This document shows positions 21,570-31,450 of a DNA stretch of 64,000 bases, in pieces. The position numbers were made by a program, and so were the translations under genes. This DNA comes from Nitzschia sp. DOCU1 (lineage: Eukaryota > Bacillariophyta > Bacillariophyceae > Bacillariales > Bacillariaceae). The first letter of the stretch is position 1. Each line of letters begins with the position of its first letter. The notes under the pieces are model-generated. The model was not told the origin of the DNA, did no database searches, and saw only the letters and a list, made by a program, of their open reading frames with translations. The DNA lies in assembly GCA_951394045.1 (NCBI GenBank), contig OX595986.1, positions 3,997,534 through 4,061,533 of the forward strand, read 5' to 3'.

Positions 21570-22007
21570 TTAACCTTCCGTGACTTGCTTCAAAAAGGCC
21601 ATGTAATCGATCACACCGTCCTTGTTCAGGTAAGCTTCCTTGACAAACTCGTCGGCTTCATCCGTTGTCAGCTTGTCCCCCATACCGCATAGAATGTGGA
21701 TCAATTCGCTTTTGGAAATGGTACCATTGTCATCCTTGTCGAAGACCTTGAAGGAGGCACCGATTTCGTGGATATCCAAAGGATTCACCTTATTGATCCA
21801 TTTCATTTGCGTAACAAAAGCTTCAAGACCAATCTTCCCGCTGCCCGAAGGGTCGGCGGCTTGGATCATTGTCTTGACTTGATCTTCCGTGGGGTATCCA
21901 CCAGCGGCTCGGCATGCCAGTCCAAACTTAGTAGTGGGGATCGACCCAGTACCCTCCTCATCAATCGTGGAGAAGACATCTCGCCATTCACCCTCGCTCA
22001 TACCCAT
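21570..22007 (-). CDS. Calmodulin-like EF-hand protein
   Basis: 145 residues, close to calmodulin (149), start at MGMSEGEWRD with an AACC-like context. Four EF-hand positions can be placed. EF1 has DEEGTGSIPTTKF and EF2 DPSGSGKIGLEAF, both with Gly at the turn and partial ligands. EF3, DKDDNGTISKSE, has full canonical ligands. EF4, YLNKDGVIDYMA, has lost the Asp at position 1 and the Glu at position 12, so probably does not bind calcium tightly. The open frame extends to 22154, but the residues before MGM (HEASNVNTTSNE) do not look like a calmodulin N-terminus. Could be a calmodulin-like or myosin-light-chain-like regulator. Single exon in the coding part. Confidence 0.82.
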   Translation of the reverse strand: MGMSEGEWRDVFSTIDEEGTGSIPTTKFGLACRAAGGYPTEDQVKTMIQAADPSGSGKIGLEAFVTQMKWINKVNPLDIHEIGASFKVFDKDDNGTISKSELIHILCGMGDKLTTDEADEFVKEAYLNKDGVIDYMAFLKQVTEG

Positions 22008-22696
22008 GGTTGCTTGTTTTGTGTATGTATATAAACTGAAAGTTAGAAGAGGAACAACGGTGCTTTCGTTGGAAGTGGTATTTACGTTGCTGGCTTCGTG
22101 TGCTTCGTTCTTGTCGGGAAAGATCTTGCCTTGGTGTGAGTCGAAGGCGGTCATAGCAAGATCTTGGCTTGTGACCCGTCGGCTGCGTCGATCATCGTAG
22201 CAGTGTACTAGAATCGTCGTAGAAGGTGTGGGTCATGGTAGTCACAAAATGCCTGTCCTTCCAAATAGAGGACGGCGGGCGCACACTTTGGTATCTATCC
22301 CTACACCTAAAATAGTAATATACAGGAGTAGTGGCCAAGCCTAACCATCCCTTCAGACACAACAACCTTCGCTGAGTACGAGTACTATAATAGCAATCTT
22401 GCAACACACTCACTCCTGTCTTCATAACGCACACACCCCGACATACATCACTTCTCTTTGCAATGGCATTCAACTCTGGGGGGCCAAATACTACCGGAGA
22501 AAGTCCGCTAATTATTGATACTAATCCCAGGCCACAACGAAAGTTTACCCCAATCAACTACCTCCTAAATTTCTGAGTGCAAAACTCTCCAATGATTCTC
22601 TTTGCCCTATTTGATTCCAAGTAAAACAAAAATGACTATTCGAAGCTCTGTTCGAAAGGAAAAGTAAACGTCGCTTGCGTTTCAAAAACAGATGAC
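22008..22696. other. Intergenic upstream of the calmodulin-like gene
   Basis: Promoter and 5' UTR of the leftward EF-hand gene. The 121-codon minus frame at 22192-22557 is unconvincing. No repeat seen. Confidence 0.4.
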
Positions 22697-22768
22697 GGTC
22701 CACTCCGGGAATCGAACCCGGGACCTCCTGCACCCGAAGCAGGAATCATACCTCTAGACCAAGTGGAC
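22697..22768 (-). tRNA. trnP: tRNA-Pro(CGG)
   Basis: 72 nt, minus strand. Acceptor stem GTCCACT pairs with AGTGGAC, discriminator C; D-arm with GGTCTAGAGGTATGA; anticodon stem CCTGC/GCAGG around TTCGGGT (anticodon CGG); T-arm CCGGGTTCGATTCCCGG. No intron. Acts in translation as nuclear cytosolic tRNA. The T and anticodon arms match eukaryotic tRNA-Pro closely. Confidence 0.95.
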
Positions 22769-23249
22769 GTCAGCGACAGTGCGAGTTAAATTAAATATAT
22801 AATTTTCAATAAAGTTTTGCTCTCGACTCGACAGCCCAGGCTATCATACAATGTGATGGGTATGCGTATCTCCACTCTAGTAGAGGTCGATCTATAACAT
22901 CTAAATAAATGGGACATTGTCTCCTTGAACAAGTATCATCTACTAGAACTTCATACCAGAAGCTCTACTACAAGCAGGGTTGTACAGGAGGGTTCAAGGG
23001 GCAGCTATTACACTTAATCGTCGTTCATGCTAGCTACTCGTAAATGCTGACTGCTAGCGAGATATGCTCTGAAGTGAAAGCCTCTAGAAGTATTCGTACT
23101 GTTGATGTCATGATTCTGGTCCAACTGCTTCTTCCATTTTATTCCATCACAGGATACTGATCGCGCTGCACTTAGCACCTATTCTGCACCCTGCGTCCAT
23201 GCTGCCCATCATAGATCATCCCAAAACATATTCCAACATCCCTTCCAAG
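22769..23249. other. Intergenic, no gene seen
   Basis: AT-moderate sequence between the tRNA-Pro and the HIG1 gene (both minus). Several TAG-rich stretches; no repeat or frame of note. Confidence 0.4.
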
Positions 23250-23741
23250 CTAGTCGGCGCTAGAATTCTGCTGTTGTTTCGCTTTTTCCAAAGCCTCCTT
23301 TTGTTCCTTGGCTCTGTAGTAGGCAGGCGCAATATCGAAATTCACGTTGTTGAATCCGACGTAGTAGACAAAGGTGGCTAGCGTCGCGAATTGAGCCCCG
23401 ACGCGAGCTCTCATCATTTTTTGGGCCCTCATCGGGTCTCGCTTCTGAAAGGATCTAATACCAGAGGCCAAAAAGTACGCCGTCGCCGCACATCCAATAG
23501 GAACGAGGGGCTGCCTTCGAAACTATAGGTTCCGACGTCATTGCGTAAGGTTAGTACAAAATGAGCGAATCAAAGTAACAACCTGAATTCTACATGTGTA
23601 ACAAACCTTGTCATATAACTTCTCCTCAAATGATTGCGGTCGCACCAGTGCTGGGGGTGCCTCGGTGGTCGTGGAAGCATTCGTAGTCGGTGTCGGCGGA
23701 GGAGCGCATTTTGTGGATGGAGTGCTGATTGAAGATCCCAT
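23250..23741 (-). CDS. RCF1: HIG1/RCF1-type respiratory supercomplex factor
   Basis: Exons 23741-23607 and 23522-23250 with an 84 bp phase-0 intron (donor GTTTGT), 135 residues. The N-terminal 30 residues are Thr/Pro-rich; SFEEKLYDK precedes the splice, and after it comes the HIG1 domain: FRRQPLVPIGCAATAYFLASG, then QKMMRARVGAQ, which fits the QxxxRxRxxxQ motif of RCF1-type (type 1) HIG proteins, then a second TM (FATLATFVYYVG). Two TM helices in a hairpin fit an inner mitochondrial membrane protein that helps assemble or regulate cytochrome c oxidase. The charged C-terminus (KEQKEALEKAKQQQ) is coiled-coil-like. Assignment good; choice among HIGD/RCF1 paralogues uncertain. Confidence 0.82.
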
Positions 23742-24246
23742 TGTGATGCTGAAGTCTGGTCCTTGCGGCGTCTAAAACCGATTGCAGATATCTTCTGGGT
23801 AATTGGTACTAACTTGCTGAAGTTGTGTTGAATGCTGCAACGAGGTGAAACACATCTGTTCATCGTTTTGGAAAATCCTGTCGTATTGCGAATGAAGTGC
23901 TTTCTGCTGACGCGAACTTTGGGGTCATCGCCCCCTTTCTGTTCGCGCCTCTCACGGGCAAAGTGGGATCGAGCAGGGCCATCCGTTGCAGTTCATTTCT
24001 TTGCATACTAACTATGCTCAACGTACCTACTTAGGGGAAGTCTTTCGGTTCACACACCACCTCCTCTAAGTAAGAGCGGTTGGCGTGCTTTATGGACATC
24101 GGTTGAACGTCAGCCTGTATTCCGACGATTTCTTTTCGCCGCCCCCGCCATATCTTGCTCTTTTTTCAGTTTCTCACGGACTCTCCTCACTTTATTGATG
24201 TTCAACGCTCTGTGGACAGGAAAGAGCCGACGAAAGAGTGTTCAGG
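23742..24246. promoter_or_regulatory. Divergent intergenic region
   Basis: Separates the HIG1 gene (leftward) from the unknown gene at 24247 (rightward), so holds two promoters. No box or repeat recognised. Confidence 0.35.
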
Positions 24247-24855
24247 ATGGTGGCAGGTCTCTCAAGGAAACATGACAGAGCAATCCATCAATACCATATG
24301 AAGAATAGTGGAACATCGAAGGGCGTCGCGATAGATAGCAGGCGTAGACGGAGCAACGGAGGAATCGATGATCAACGTGCCATCCTTCCTCCTTCTTGTC
24401 TGCCCGAGCGTCGGTATATTGTGCTACCACACATATTTCCGCATGACGATGATAACTCTGTGGACTCTGGAATATCTGAGCTTTCGGATCCTGTCGACCA
24501 ACAAGCCGGTGTAATACGGATTTTGGAAAGCTTCAGTTACCTTTGTGTTGGGGGAGAGACGTCGTCCTCGTCATCGAAGGAGTCATACCTTCGAAAGGAC
24601 CGCAGACGGTTAAGTTCCCCGGGGCCACGGCAAGCGCAGGTCGTGTATCCAATTGCTAGCTATCCAGGGCGGCTCAACTCCAAGAAGCTGATTGAACAAC
24701 GCCGACAAAGTTTGCAACATCATTTTTTCCGTCCAGTGCAATCTGCCCATAAGCTGACGAAGTTGAATACCAAGCATTCATTTCATAACGATCCAATTGA
24801 ACTGCCACATTGCGCGGGATTCAGCAAGCAAAATACAACACGCTTCATACACTAG
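24247..24855 (+). CDS. Unknown small basic protein
   Basis: 202 residues from ATG at 24247 (an open frame begins at a GTG slightly upstream). Basic, Ser-rich, with a DDDNSVDSGISELSDPVDQQ acidic patch in the middle and RKDRRRLSSPGPRQ that could be a phosphorylation or nuclear-type basic site. No domain recognised. The acidic DSGxxS-like stretch and Arg/Ser clusters are common in diatom-specific disordered proteins. Whether it is real is uncertain: single exon, no conserved fold, and the stop lies near a transcript-like end. Confidence 0.4.
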   Translation: MVAGLSRKHDRAIHQYHMKNSGTSKGVAIDSRRRRSNGGIDDQRAILPPSCLPERRYIVLPHIFPHDDDNSVDSGISELSDPVDQQAGVIRILESFSYLCVGGETSSSSSKESYLRKDRRRLSSPGPRQAQVVYPIASYPGRLNSKKLIEQRRQSLQHHFFRPVQSAHKLTKLNTKHSFHNDPIELPHCAGFSKQNTTRFIH

Positions 24856-24981
24856 GATTGCACACACCAAGGGAAGCGATGATTCTCTAGTAGTAGGTAG
24901 TGCGTACGCTACGCAGCTTTAACTATACTAGGTTGCTAGCTTTGAGGGGCTTCCCTGTTGTTGTGGTATACTAGTACCTAA

Positions 24982-26436
24982 TTACATGGCAAAGAAGGGT
25001 GTTTTCTGAGTCTTTTGCGTCTTTTTGCTTGCGTTTTGCTTCATTTGCTTCATCTCTTCTTCACCCTCCCATCCTTCGAACCAGGCAACAGCGTGCTTTC
25101 TTGTACCATCAAACACATTACGTCCGTGCATGCATTTGTAGTTGTCAAGCAACACAACATCTCCCTCTGTCATCTTTACAAATCGGACATTCTTCATGGT
25201 AATCTCGTCCATATGCTTAAGATATTCCTCGCTAATGTCACCGTCATCACCGAAGAACATGTCGGATTTGTTGATTTGCGAAGCTCCATCTTCAAATCGT
25301 TCTGCTCCGTATCTGCGGGTGGTATAAAACGTCTCATGTCAGAGTTGTGGCGTCGATATGTTCATGCGTAGCCGACGCTACAGCCAATACTTACTTGGAC
25401 TCTCGGTCTTTTCGAAGTTTGGAAGAATGCGAATGAACATTACAGAACCAGGTTGGCTCTCCCGACACCGGGTGAACCACAATGGGCGGCTGGCTGGGAG
25501 CCCGCGCTTGCAGCATTTTCGTGTTGTCGTAACCACCTTCTCCCCAACGCATTTCTACATCAAAGTCAACCTTTGCATTAATAGCCGCCGTGACCAATCC
25601 CTTCAATGCTCCCATGACCGGTGCTTGAAGCGGACCGGGGACATTGTCGACCCATCCAAAGAAGGGCAATTCCATGACCGAGTATCGAATGTTTCGGTTG
25701 TACAATTCTTCGACCAAGTCGGGATTCAAGTCACGGAACATGCGTCGTCCATCGGCAATCAAGAATTCTCCTCCCACTTCGGCAGGTTTGAAACAAACAA
25801 AGGCGGCCGCCCGGGGAGCCCGAGTTCCGACGAATTCATTGTGCATACCTAACAGAACTGAATGAGTACGTGCCCTTTCGAAAATTCCCTGGATTGCGGT
25901 GGCCTATCACTATCACAACACTCACCAATGAAAAAGTTCTTTCGACTCTCCTTGTTCACCGCCTCATAGACTGGAGAATCCTTCTTTCCGTCAGCTGTTG
26001 GTCGAGCCGACACGGATTGCAACGGATCCTGACACACCTTCATACCAATAGCAGCGTAGAATTGCTGGAATCCTTCCTGTTCCTTCATCAAATCGAACCC
26101 CCGGAGGACTACGGCTCCGTGATCCTGCATCTTTTGTTTGATTTCAATGGCATTTTCTCGAAAGTATGCCAATTGTGCTTCCTTGTTGTTGGCCAATCCC
26201 AAACTGGCTGCCGAAATTTCAGGGGCAAACTCTGGAAGTGGTTGCTTCTTAAACTCGGCCTGGAGTTTTCGGATATCAGAGATTCGTTCTCCCCAGACGG
26301 TCAAAGGAGATGGAGGAGTTTCCACAGCGGCGGCCAAGGCAGATTGCGTTCGTGGTTGCTGGTAGACGGATGGAGGGGCAAAGGCTCCAGCTGCCGATAC
26401 GGTAATCAAGAAAGAAGCGAGGGAAAGACGGACCAT
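24982..26436 (-). CDS. Plastid-type TauD/clavaminate-synthase-like Fe(II)/2-oxoglutarate dioxygenase
   Basis: Three exons: 26436-25926, 25848-25395 and 25312-24982; introns 77 and 82 bp, phases consistent, 431 residues. Opens with MVRLSLASFLITVSAAGAFAPPSV: a signal peptide then AFAP, the diatom plastid cleavage motif, so plastid targeting is likely (inference from the known motif). Core: GAVVLRGFDL, then MHNEF (iron-binding His-x-Glu), the APRAAAFVCFKPAEVGGEF strand, ELPFFGWVDNVPG, VSGEPTWFCN, and MHGRNVFDGTRKHAVAWFEG holding the distal iron His and the 2-oxoglutarate Arg. That order fits the TauD/TfdA/clavaminate-synthase superfamily (double-stranded beta-helix). The first exon also carries an acidic helical segment. 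Substrate unknown. The C-terminus is a Lys/Gln-rich tail. Active by motif. Confidence 0.82.
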
Positions 26437-27222
26437 GGTGCAATTGTTGTTGTATTGGAAAGTCAAAGAAAGTATGCCACGTTTGGAGCCGGATCCGATC
26501 CAGTCTAAAATCCGAAGGCGTCGTCGTCGTCCCAACAGAGAAAAGATGCAAGATTGTGCAGTTGTTGAAGTGCTCGGCTCGTCCGCCTTCTTTCTTCGGT
26601 GGCGGCGATCTTCCAGATGTAAGATAGAGGGGATGGCACGCAGATCCTTTGATGACGTAGCAGGTTCAAGTTCCGGGTATCATCATTAGGCGTGTACACT
26701 TACCAGTATAGGTAGTACTTATATCTGAGCATATTGCTATGTCAGTGGTCATTCCATTCGCGGATCGGCACCCCCCCGAACGTGAATTCCTACACTAATG
26801 AGGAATTGGGCATAGATTTGTTGCATGTTCAAGACACCACCCCGCCATTCCCCGCCCGCCCGCCGTAGTAGCCCTGCGGTGAAGTTTGCCTACTGTACTG
26901 ACTGTACTGTGGCGCAATCGTATGTGCGTCGGCGGCATGCGATCGATCGCGTGTGAGGAGGCGATCGAGTTTTCGATGTCCCTCGCAGGTGAAAAACGGG
27001 TAGCAAGTGAAGGCGGCCAGTCGGGAATGGTGTGTGCCGCCGGCGGCGCTATGATAGAGTGCAGTGACCCGCCGCAATAAGCAACTCTGGCTTTTCCTTG
27101 CGTTTATATAGTTCCTTTTACTCTCTTTGGTTCTTATTCTCTACGTATACGTAACATCCTTGGAGATTGCTTGTCGCTTAGTGTCCAGCAGCGAGCTGTC
27201 CGCCGTGTAGTTTCTTTGCAGG
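26437..27222. promoter_or_regulatory. Divergent intergenic region
   Basis: Lies between the dioxygenase (leftward) and an unknown gene (rightward). Short CGGC/GCCGCC-rich tracts near 26860-27060; no firm element. A TTTCTTTGCAG directly before the next ATG (27223) suggests a 5' UTR intron acceptor. Confidence 0.4.
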
Positions 27223-28536
27223 ATGACGGATGTTGACGCGGTAAACGAACGATTAATGGGGTTGGTGAATCTGTTACACGTAGTGGGCATCGACGGCGTG
27301 GATCCCGACGCTCTAGTGGAGGAACAAAAGAAGCTGAATAAAGCCAGCAGCAACTCCACTCCCACCACTCAATCGAGCGATTCTCAGATTCTCGAAATCA
27401 TCCGGAAATTGCAACTGGCACAAGCGGACTCCCCGGAAATTCTGGCAGCGCTGAAAAGCCCTGAACTTCGGGCACTGGCAAGTCTTGCAGCTCAAAAGCA
27501 AGCACAACCGGCCAAGAAAGCCGCGCCCCCCTCCCTAGACGATGTCATGGACGACGACGACAATTACCCCAAGATCGGGCCCGGTTATTCCGATGACATC
27601 TCCGTAGTGAGTGATTTGACGACACCTACAGTCATGACTAGGCAGCAGGTCATGGAAGAGGAATTCTATAAAGATGTCAATGGAGGCCCTGGCGCCTTGC
27701 CCCCCATGCACATAGGTCTGGGACCGTCAAACCCTTCGAGGCCTCCGGGGGCGATCGGAGGCGCAGGCTTCGCCCCCAAGCAAAAGAACTTGGTGAGTCA
27801 AGTCAAACCCGGGGCGACTCGGAGAGCTATTGCCAAGACAGGCGGTGCGGCAGCGCAGCGTCGTCTCAACTACCAGCAAGCCATGGCAAAACTGCAGTCC
27901 AGCGACTACGGCACGCCAGCGGCGCCCAAGCAGGACAAGAACTATATGGAACACTTTTCGCCAAAGAAACCGGCGACAGCCTTCTTTCCTACTTCGCCGA
28001 GTGCTTCCAAACTCCCCTCGGAGTTGCCGAGTCTAGCAGATCAAGGTAAGAAGGTAAAGCAGCAGACGAGGAACAAAACAGCCGTCAAGGAGAAGAAGGG
28101 ACGAAAGACAGCACTGGCGGCGCAAGAAGTAGATGACTTTGAACTAGATTCGGATCCCATGGCGCCAAAGTTTGATCAAGTTCCCGTTCCGGGCCCGGGC
28201 GCGAGTGTTTCGAGTGCCGGCAAAAAGAAAAAGGAAAAACCTGCCAATCAGGAGATTGATTGGGGAGGTAGCGGGGGCGATTCCAGTGGCTGGCCCGCCT
28301 TTGACGAGCCGGGATCCAAGGGTGTGGACGACAAACTGTTTGTGGACACGGATGGATTTTTCTCAAGCGACATCTTTGGTGGAGCCAGCAACGACTTTAA
28401 CAATTCCAAGGTGTCGTCGTCTTCGAGATCGAAAGGAGGGGAGAAAGAAAAACCGCGCAGGCCTTCCAAAAAGGAAGGCGAAAAGAAGGATAAAACCAAG
28501 AAGCCAAAGAGTCGGAGGGCGTCCCTTACCATGTAG
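27223..28536 (+). CDS. Low-complexity diatom-type protein, unknown function
   Basis: 437 residues, single exon in the coding part. A helical N-terminal segment (VDAVNERLMGLVNLLHVVGIDG) is followed by disordered, Pro/Lys-rich sequence. It contains DDISVVSDLTTPTVM near residue 125, a short motif I associate with diatom proteins of unknown function. Later come Trp-containing acidic clusters (IDWGGSGGDSSGWPAFDEPG, VDTDGFFSSDIFGG) and a strongly basic end (KKEGEKKDKTKKPKSRRAS). W and F in acidic contexts are typical of short linear binding motifs for trafficking proteins (inference). No enzyme domain recognised. A probable 5' UTR intron ends at the ATG. Confidence 0.65.
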   Translation: MTDVDAVNERLMGLVNLLHVVGIDGVDPDALVEEQKKLNKASSNSTPTTQSSDSQILEIIRKLQLAQADSPEILAALKSPELRALASLAAQKQAQPAKKAAPPSLDDVMDDDDNYPKIGPGYSDDISVVSDLTTPTVMTRQQVMEEEFYKDVNGGPGALPPMHIGLGPSNPSRPPGAIGGAGFAPKQKNLVSQVKPGATRRAIAKTGGAAAQRRLNYQQAMAKLQSSDYGTPAAPKQDKNYMEHFSPKKPATAFFPTSPSASKLPSELPSLADQGKKVKQQTRNKTAVKEKKGRKTALAAQEVDDFELDSDPMAPKFDQVPVPGPGASVSSAGKKKKEKPANQEIDWGGSGGDSSGWPAFDEPGSKGVDDKLFVDTDGFFSSDIFGGASNDFNNSKVSSSSRSKGGEKEKPRRPSKKEGEKKDKTKKPKSRRASLTM

Positions 28537-29137
28537 GCAGCAGGTCGCGTGTATTGCATTGCATCGGGAAGGAGGATATCGCGATGACGACTGCATCGGG
28601 GCGGGGACGTTCCTTTCTTTCCATAGCAAACGGTTTACATACCATTCTTTTAAGTTAGAACATCATATCACAGGGTCCTGCCTGTCATTTGTATCACATC
28701 GAGCGACTGGATCCGATACTGTACCACTGCAGTCCTTATTCATCGGAAAATTCCAACAAAAAATACTCCAACGCCTTGACGAATCCCTTTTTGCAATTCT
28801 ATAAATGATTCGCAGAAGGAGTAGGGCAAGACTATCCCACGGACGCGCAAGTCGGAATCGTCTTTTGATGGACGACTCCTTGGACGTGCAGCGCGGCGTG
28901 GAAACGAAAAAATGACTGATTTTTCCCACGCTGGCTGGGATGGGCCGCCTCAACACAGATCCAACCGACTTCCAACCTCTCCGGTCATTCGTTTGCACTG
29001 CAAACCATCTCCGAACAAGATGTTCGTATCAAACGGAATGCCTGGTTGGAAATGCAACTGCCGAGATCACAATTTTATTTGCAATCCACCGAGATCGCCT
29101 ACCCTATTTCTATCTACAAAGAGTAGCAGTAACAAAC
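28537..29137. other. Intergenic, no gene seen
   Basis: Between two rightward genes. Open frames here are short; one joins the next gene's N-terminal upstream extension. No repeats. Confidence 0.4.
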
Positions 29138-29584
29138 ATGGTGAACAAGGGAAAGAAGATGACCAAGAGAGGTTTTCGACCTTTACTAGGATTAGTATCC
29201 TGGTGGAAAGGACGCAAGTTCTACTTTGCACAACAAGAAGATCTAGAGGACGACGAAAATACTGCTAGGAAGGACAAGAATGGAATTCCCCAGGAGCAAG
29301 CCTCTCAGGCTAACCTTCAACGCTCCACCCACCTCAACGGTACACCGGTACAGCAGCAACTCCGTTATCCATTCACCCGAAGCCTAACTGTCGATTCCTT
29401 TCAAGATTCCATTGAAAGTATGGATTCAGTAGCGGAATCTTATTGGGATCCTGAAGACGAAACTTCGCAAACCACAACGCCGGCATCCAACACTGGCTAT
29501 CAGCCCGACTTTTTGGTGGAGCATCTTGGATTTCTCAGCGCGCAGACTCAACCTCGTGAAGTGGAGGTAGTATACCGCAAATGA
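29138..29584 (+). CDS. Unknown small protein
   Basis: 148 residues from the ATG of MVNKGKKMTKRGF, chosen for its AAACATGG context; the frame stays open upstream to 28940. A basic N-terminus (KGKKMTKRGFRP) with a short hydrophobic stretch (LLGLVSWW) is followed by an acidic and Ser/Thr-rich body (QDSIESMDSVAESYWDPEDE). It ends at 29584, 24 bp before the stop of the convergent NYN gene. No domain recognised; possibly a short diatom-specific protein. Confidence 0.45.
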   Translation: MVNKGKKMTKRGFRPLLGLVSWWKGRKFYFAQQEDLEDDENTARKDKNGIPQEQASQANLQRSTHLNGTPVQQQLRYPFTRSLTVDSFQDSIESMDSVAESYWDPEDETSQTTTPASNTGYQPDFLVEHLGFLSAQTQPREVEVVYRK

Positions 29585-29608
29585 GTGTCGATATGATGGC
29601 GGCCTGTA

Positions 29609-31450
29609 TCAACCGGCAGCTCGGACCAAGAATTCGTATTCATCGCCTTCTTCGATTGATTCTTCTATGAACTTCGGCGACTGAGCAATAAATTGACGTA
29701 CACTACCATAAACTTTCTTGAGCTCTTCAAGAGCTGATTTCACGCCCTCTTCGTTTTTGATTTTGACAGAGCTGGGTTTGTTGGCAGTCAAGTAGCGCCC
29801 GACGTCTCTCGAACTAGCATGCCCTCCTTTAGCATGTAGATACTCCAACAGAAGCGATTCCAAGTATTTAGAAGACTCAGCAGACCCTTCTACTCGTGGT
29901 GGCAAACGCTTCTCCGTTTTCTCCGCTTCGTCGCTGGCGATGATTCTTTCAATCAATTCCGACTTCTTGCCGGAAACCTTGAGGCCTCTCTCCCGGCAAA
30001 TGTCTTTGAGATCTTCGACGAGAAGATCGTTGTAGTCGGGAACTTCCATGGCTACGGAAGCATCATCACCACGACCCTGCAAGGTGTACTCGTAGTACTT
30101 CGCTTTATTGCGCAGACGTTTGGCCGAGTAGGAAGCAAAGAACTCCATCTCAGCGCCAACGAGCTCCTTTTCTTGCTTGAGCTTTTTTAGGCCTTCCTTT
30201 ATAGATACCTTTGGGTCCAATCCGACCCAGAAATCCCGGACCGGTGCGGATGTATCCACCGTAAAAATCTCTGAAAGGGTTACGAATTGATACAACCCTC
30301 CGTATATTTCTTTCACTTCGTCGAGGATGCAGCGATCTCCTACCATAGTTGTTTTGATGTACCTTCCAATATCTCGGGAAGATATGCTTGGCGCCCCGGA
30401 GGCTTCGATAAAATCAGCAATGATCTTCGAAATCGTATATGGAGAAATCAAAGGCTGCGGTCGATTTCCCCACAGACGGGGAGAGTCCGTCTTGGGCTTG
30501 ATGATCTGATCTAGGTAATCATCTAACCATATGACGTCAAAGTCCTTGATGTTTGGAGTATCGTAAAAAGTTCGGGTGGCGGAGTATCCTCGCACACTGG
30601 CGAGGGCAACACGGCGGCCCTTTTGTCTGGTACGGACCATGGCTGGAACGAAATCCTTGTCGCCGCTCAACAGCACCGCGACGTCGTATGCATCTGGCAC
30701 CGTTGCGTAGTGCAGCATGTCTACTGCCAACTGGATATCAACACACTTTTCGTTATGTCCTATCGTCTCCAACATCAAAACGTCATATTTTGCCTGGATC
30801 ATGTCTTGAAACATTTGGTATCGAATCGAGGTTTTGGGTGTGTCACTTCGGAAGGAAGTGTAGACCGACACCCGTACAACTTCGACGGGACGACCCTGAG
30901 CTTGCTGATTTTTGAATGTGGGCATCCATCCCTGATGCGCGTCTTGCTCTTGCAAAGCTTGGCCGATGACTCGGGGCAACATTTTCCAGTCAACGGCGTA
31001 GTGGCGCTGCCATCCCACACCGAACTTCTTTTGTATCGGACACACTGCTTCATCTCTCGTGTTCAACGAATAATAAAGCCACGTCCCATCAATAAAGAGC
31101 ATAACTTTGAGTGGAGGCAAGGAGACCTGGGCACCCTGACCTCGGCTCGAACCTGAAAATGAGTCCGTCTCCGATGATGCTTTGTTGGACAGAAGCTCCA
31201 GAAGTTTGTCGATCTGCTTTTGCTGTGCTTCAATCAACCGTCTCGTCTCATCGCTGCTAGAAGAACTTTCAGCCTGCAGTCGTCGATTGCTTCTAGCATC
31301 ATGTCTCTGACCAGGGCTGCGGTAGGATCCGAACTGTGACGATATCAGGGCAGTGGCATGTTGAAAATCTCGGCAGCTTGCAAGCAAGGCAAAGAAAGGA
31401 AGTATCCAAGCCCCAACAATGTTCAGAACTCGGGGCCGCTGGCGCTTCAT
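29609..31450 (-). CDS. Secretory/organellar NYN-nuclease-like protein with SAP domain and duplicated HTH-like repeat
   Basis: 613 residues, single exon. N-terminus MKRQRPRVLNIVGAWILPFF with a hydrophobic run to ~25, signal- or organelle-type. Residues ~115-310 form a NYN (PIN-like) domain: LFIDGTWLYY (Asp121), KCVDIQLAVDML (Asp238), LLSGDKDFVPAM (Asp264/266), GRRVALASV: the acidic cluster of Mg-dependent RNases such as LabA/MARF1-type. Then two copies of one module: residues ~338-398 (ISSRDIGRYIKTT...YGGLYQFV) and ~529-598 (ASSRDVGRYLTAN...YGSVRQFI), which look like winged-helix, LOTUS-like folds. Between them lies a SAP motif (474-508, LKDICRERGLKVSGKKSEL). Putative RNA-binding nuclease in plastid or another secretory compartment (inference). 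Confidence 0.8.
   Translation of the reverse strand: MKRQRPRVLNIVGAWILPFFALLASCRDFQHATALISSQFGSYRSPGQRHDARSNRRLQAESSSSSDETRRLIEAQQKQIDKLLELLSNKASSETDSFSGSSRGQGAQVSLPPLKVMLFIDGTWLYYSLNTRDEAVCPIQKKFGVGWQRHYAVDWKMLPRVIGQALQEQDAHQGWMPTFKNQQAQGRPVEVVRVSVYTSFRSDTPKTSIRYQMFQDMIQAKYDVLMLETIGHNEKCVDIQLAVDMLHYATVPDAYDVAVLLSGDKDFVPAMVRTRQKGRRVALASVRGYSATRTFYDTPNIKDFDVIWLDDYLDQIIKPKTDSPRLWGNRPQPLISPYTISKIIADFIEASGAPSISSRDIGRYIKTTMVGDRCILDEVKEIYGGLYQFVTLSEIFTVDTSAPVRDFWVGLDPKVSIKEGLKKLKQEKELVGAEMEFFASYSAKRLRNKAKYYEYTLQGRGDDASVAMEVPDYNDLLVEDLKDICRERGLKVSGKKSELIERIIASDEAEKTEKRLPPRVEGSAESSKYLESLLLEYLHAKGGHASSRDVGRYLTANKPSSVKIKNEEGVKSALEELKKVYGSVRQFIAQSPKFIEESIEEGDEYEFLVRAAG

Noticed and set aside
22192..22557. 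121-codon minus frame near the EF-hand gene
   Set aside because: Lies in the promoter region of the EF-hand gene; composition looks random.
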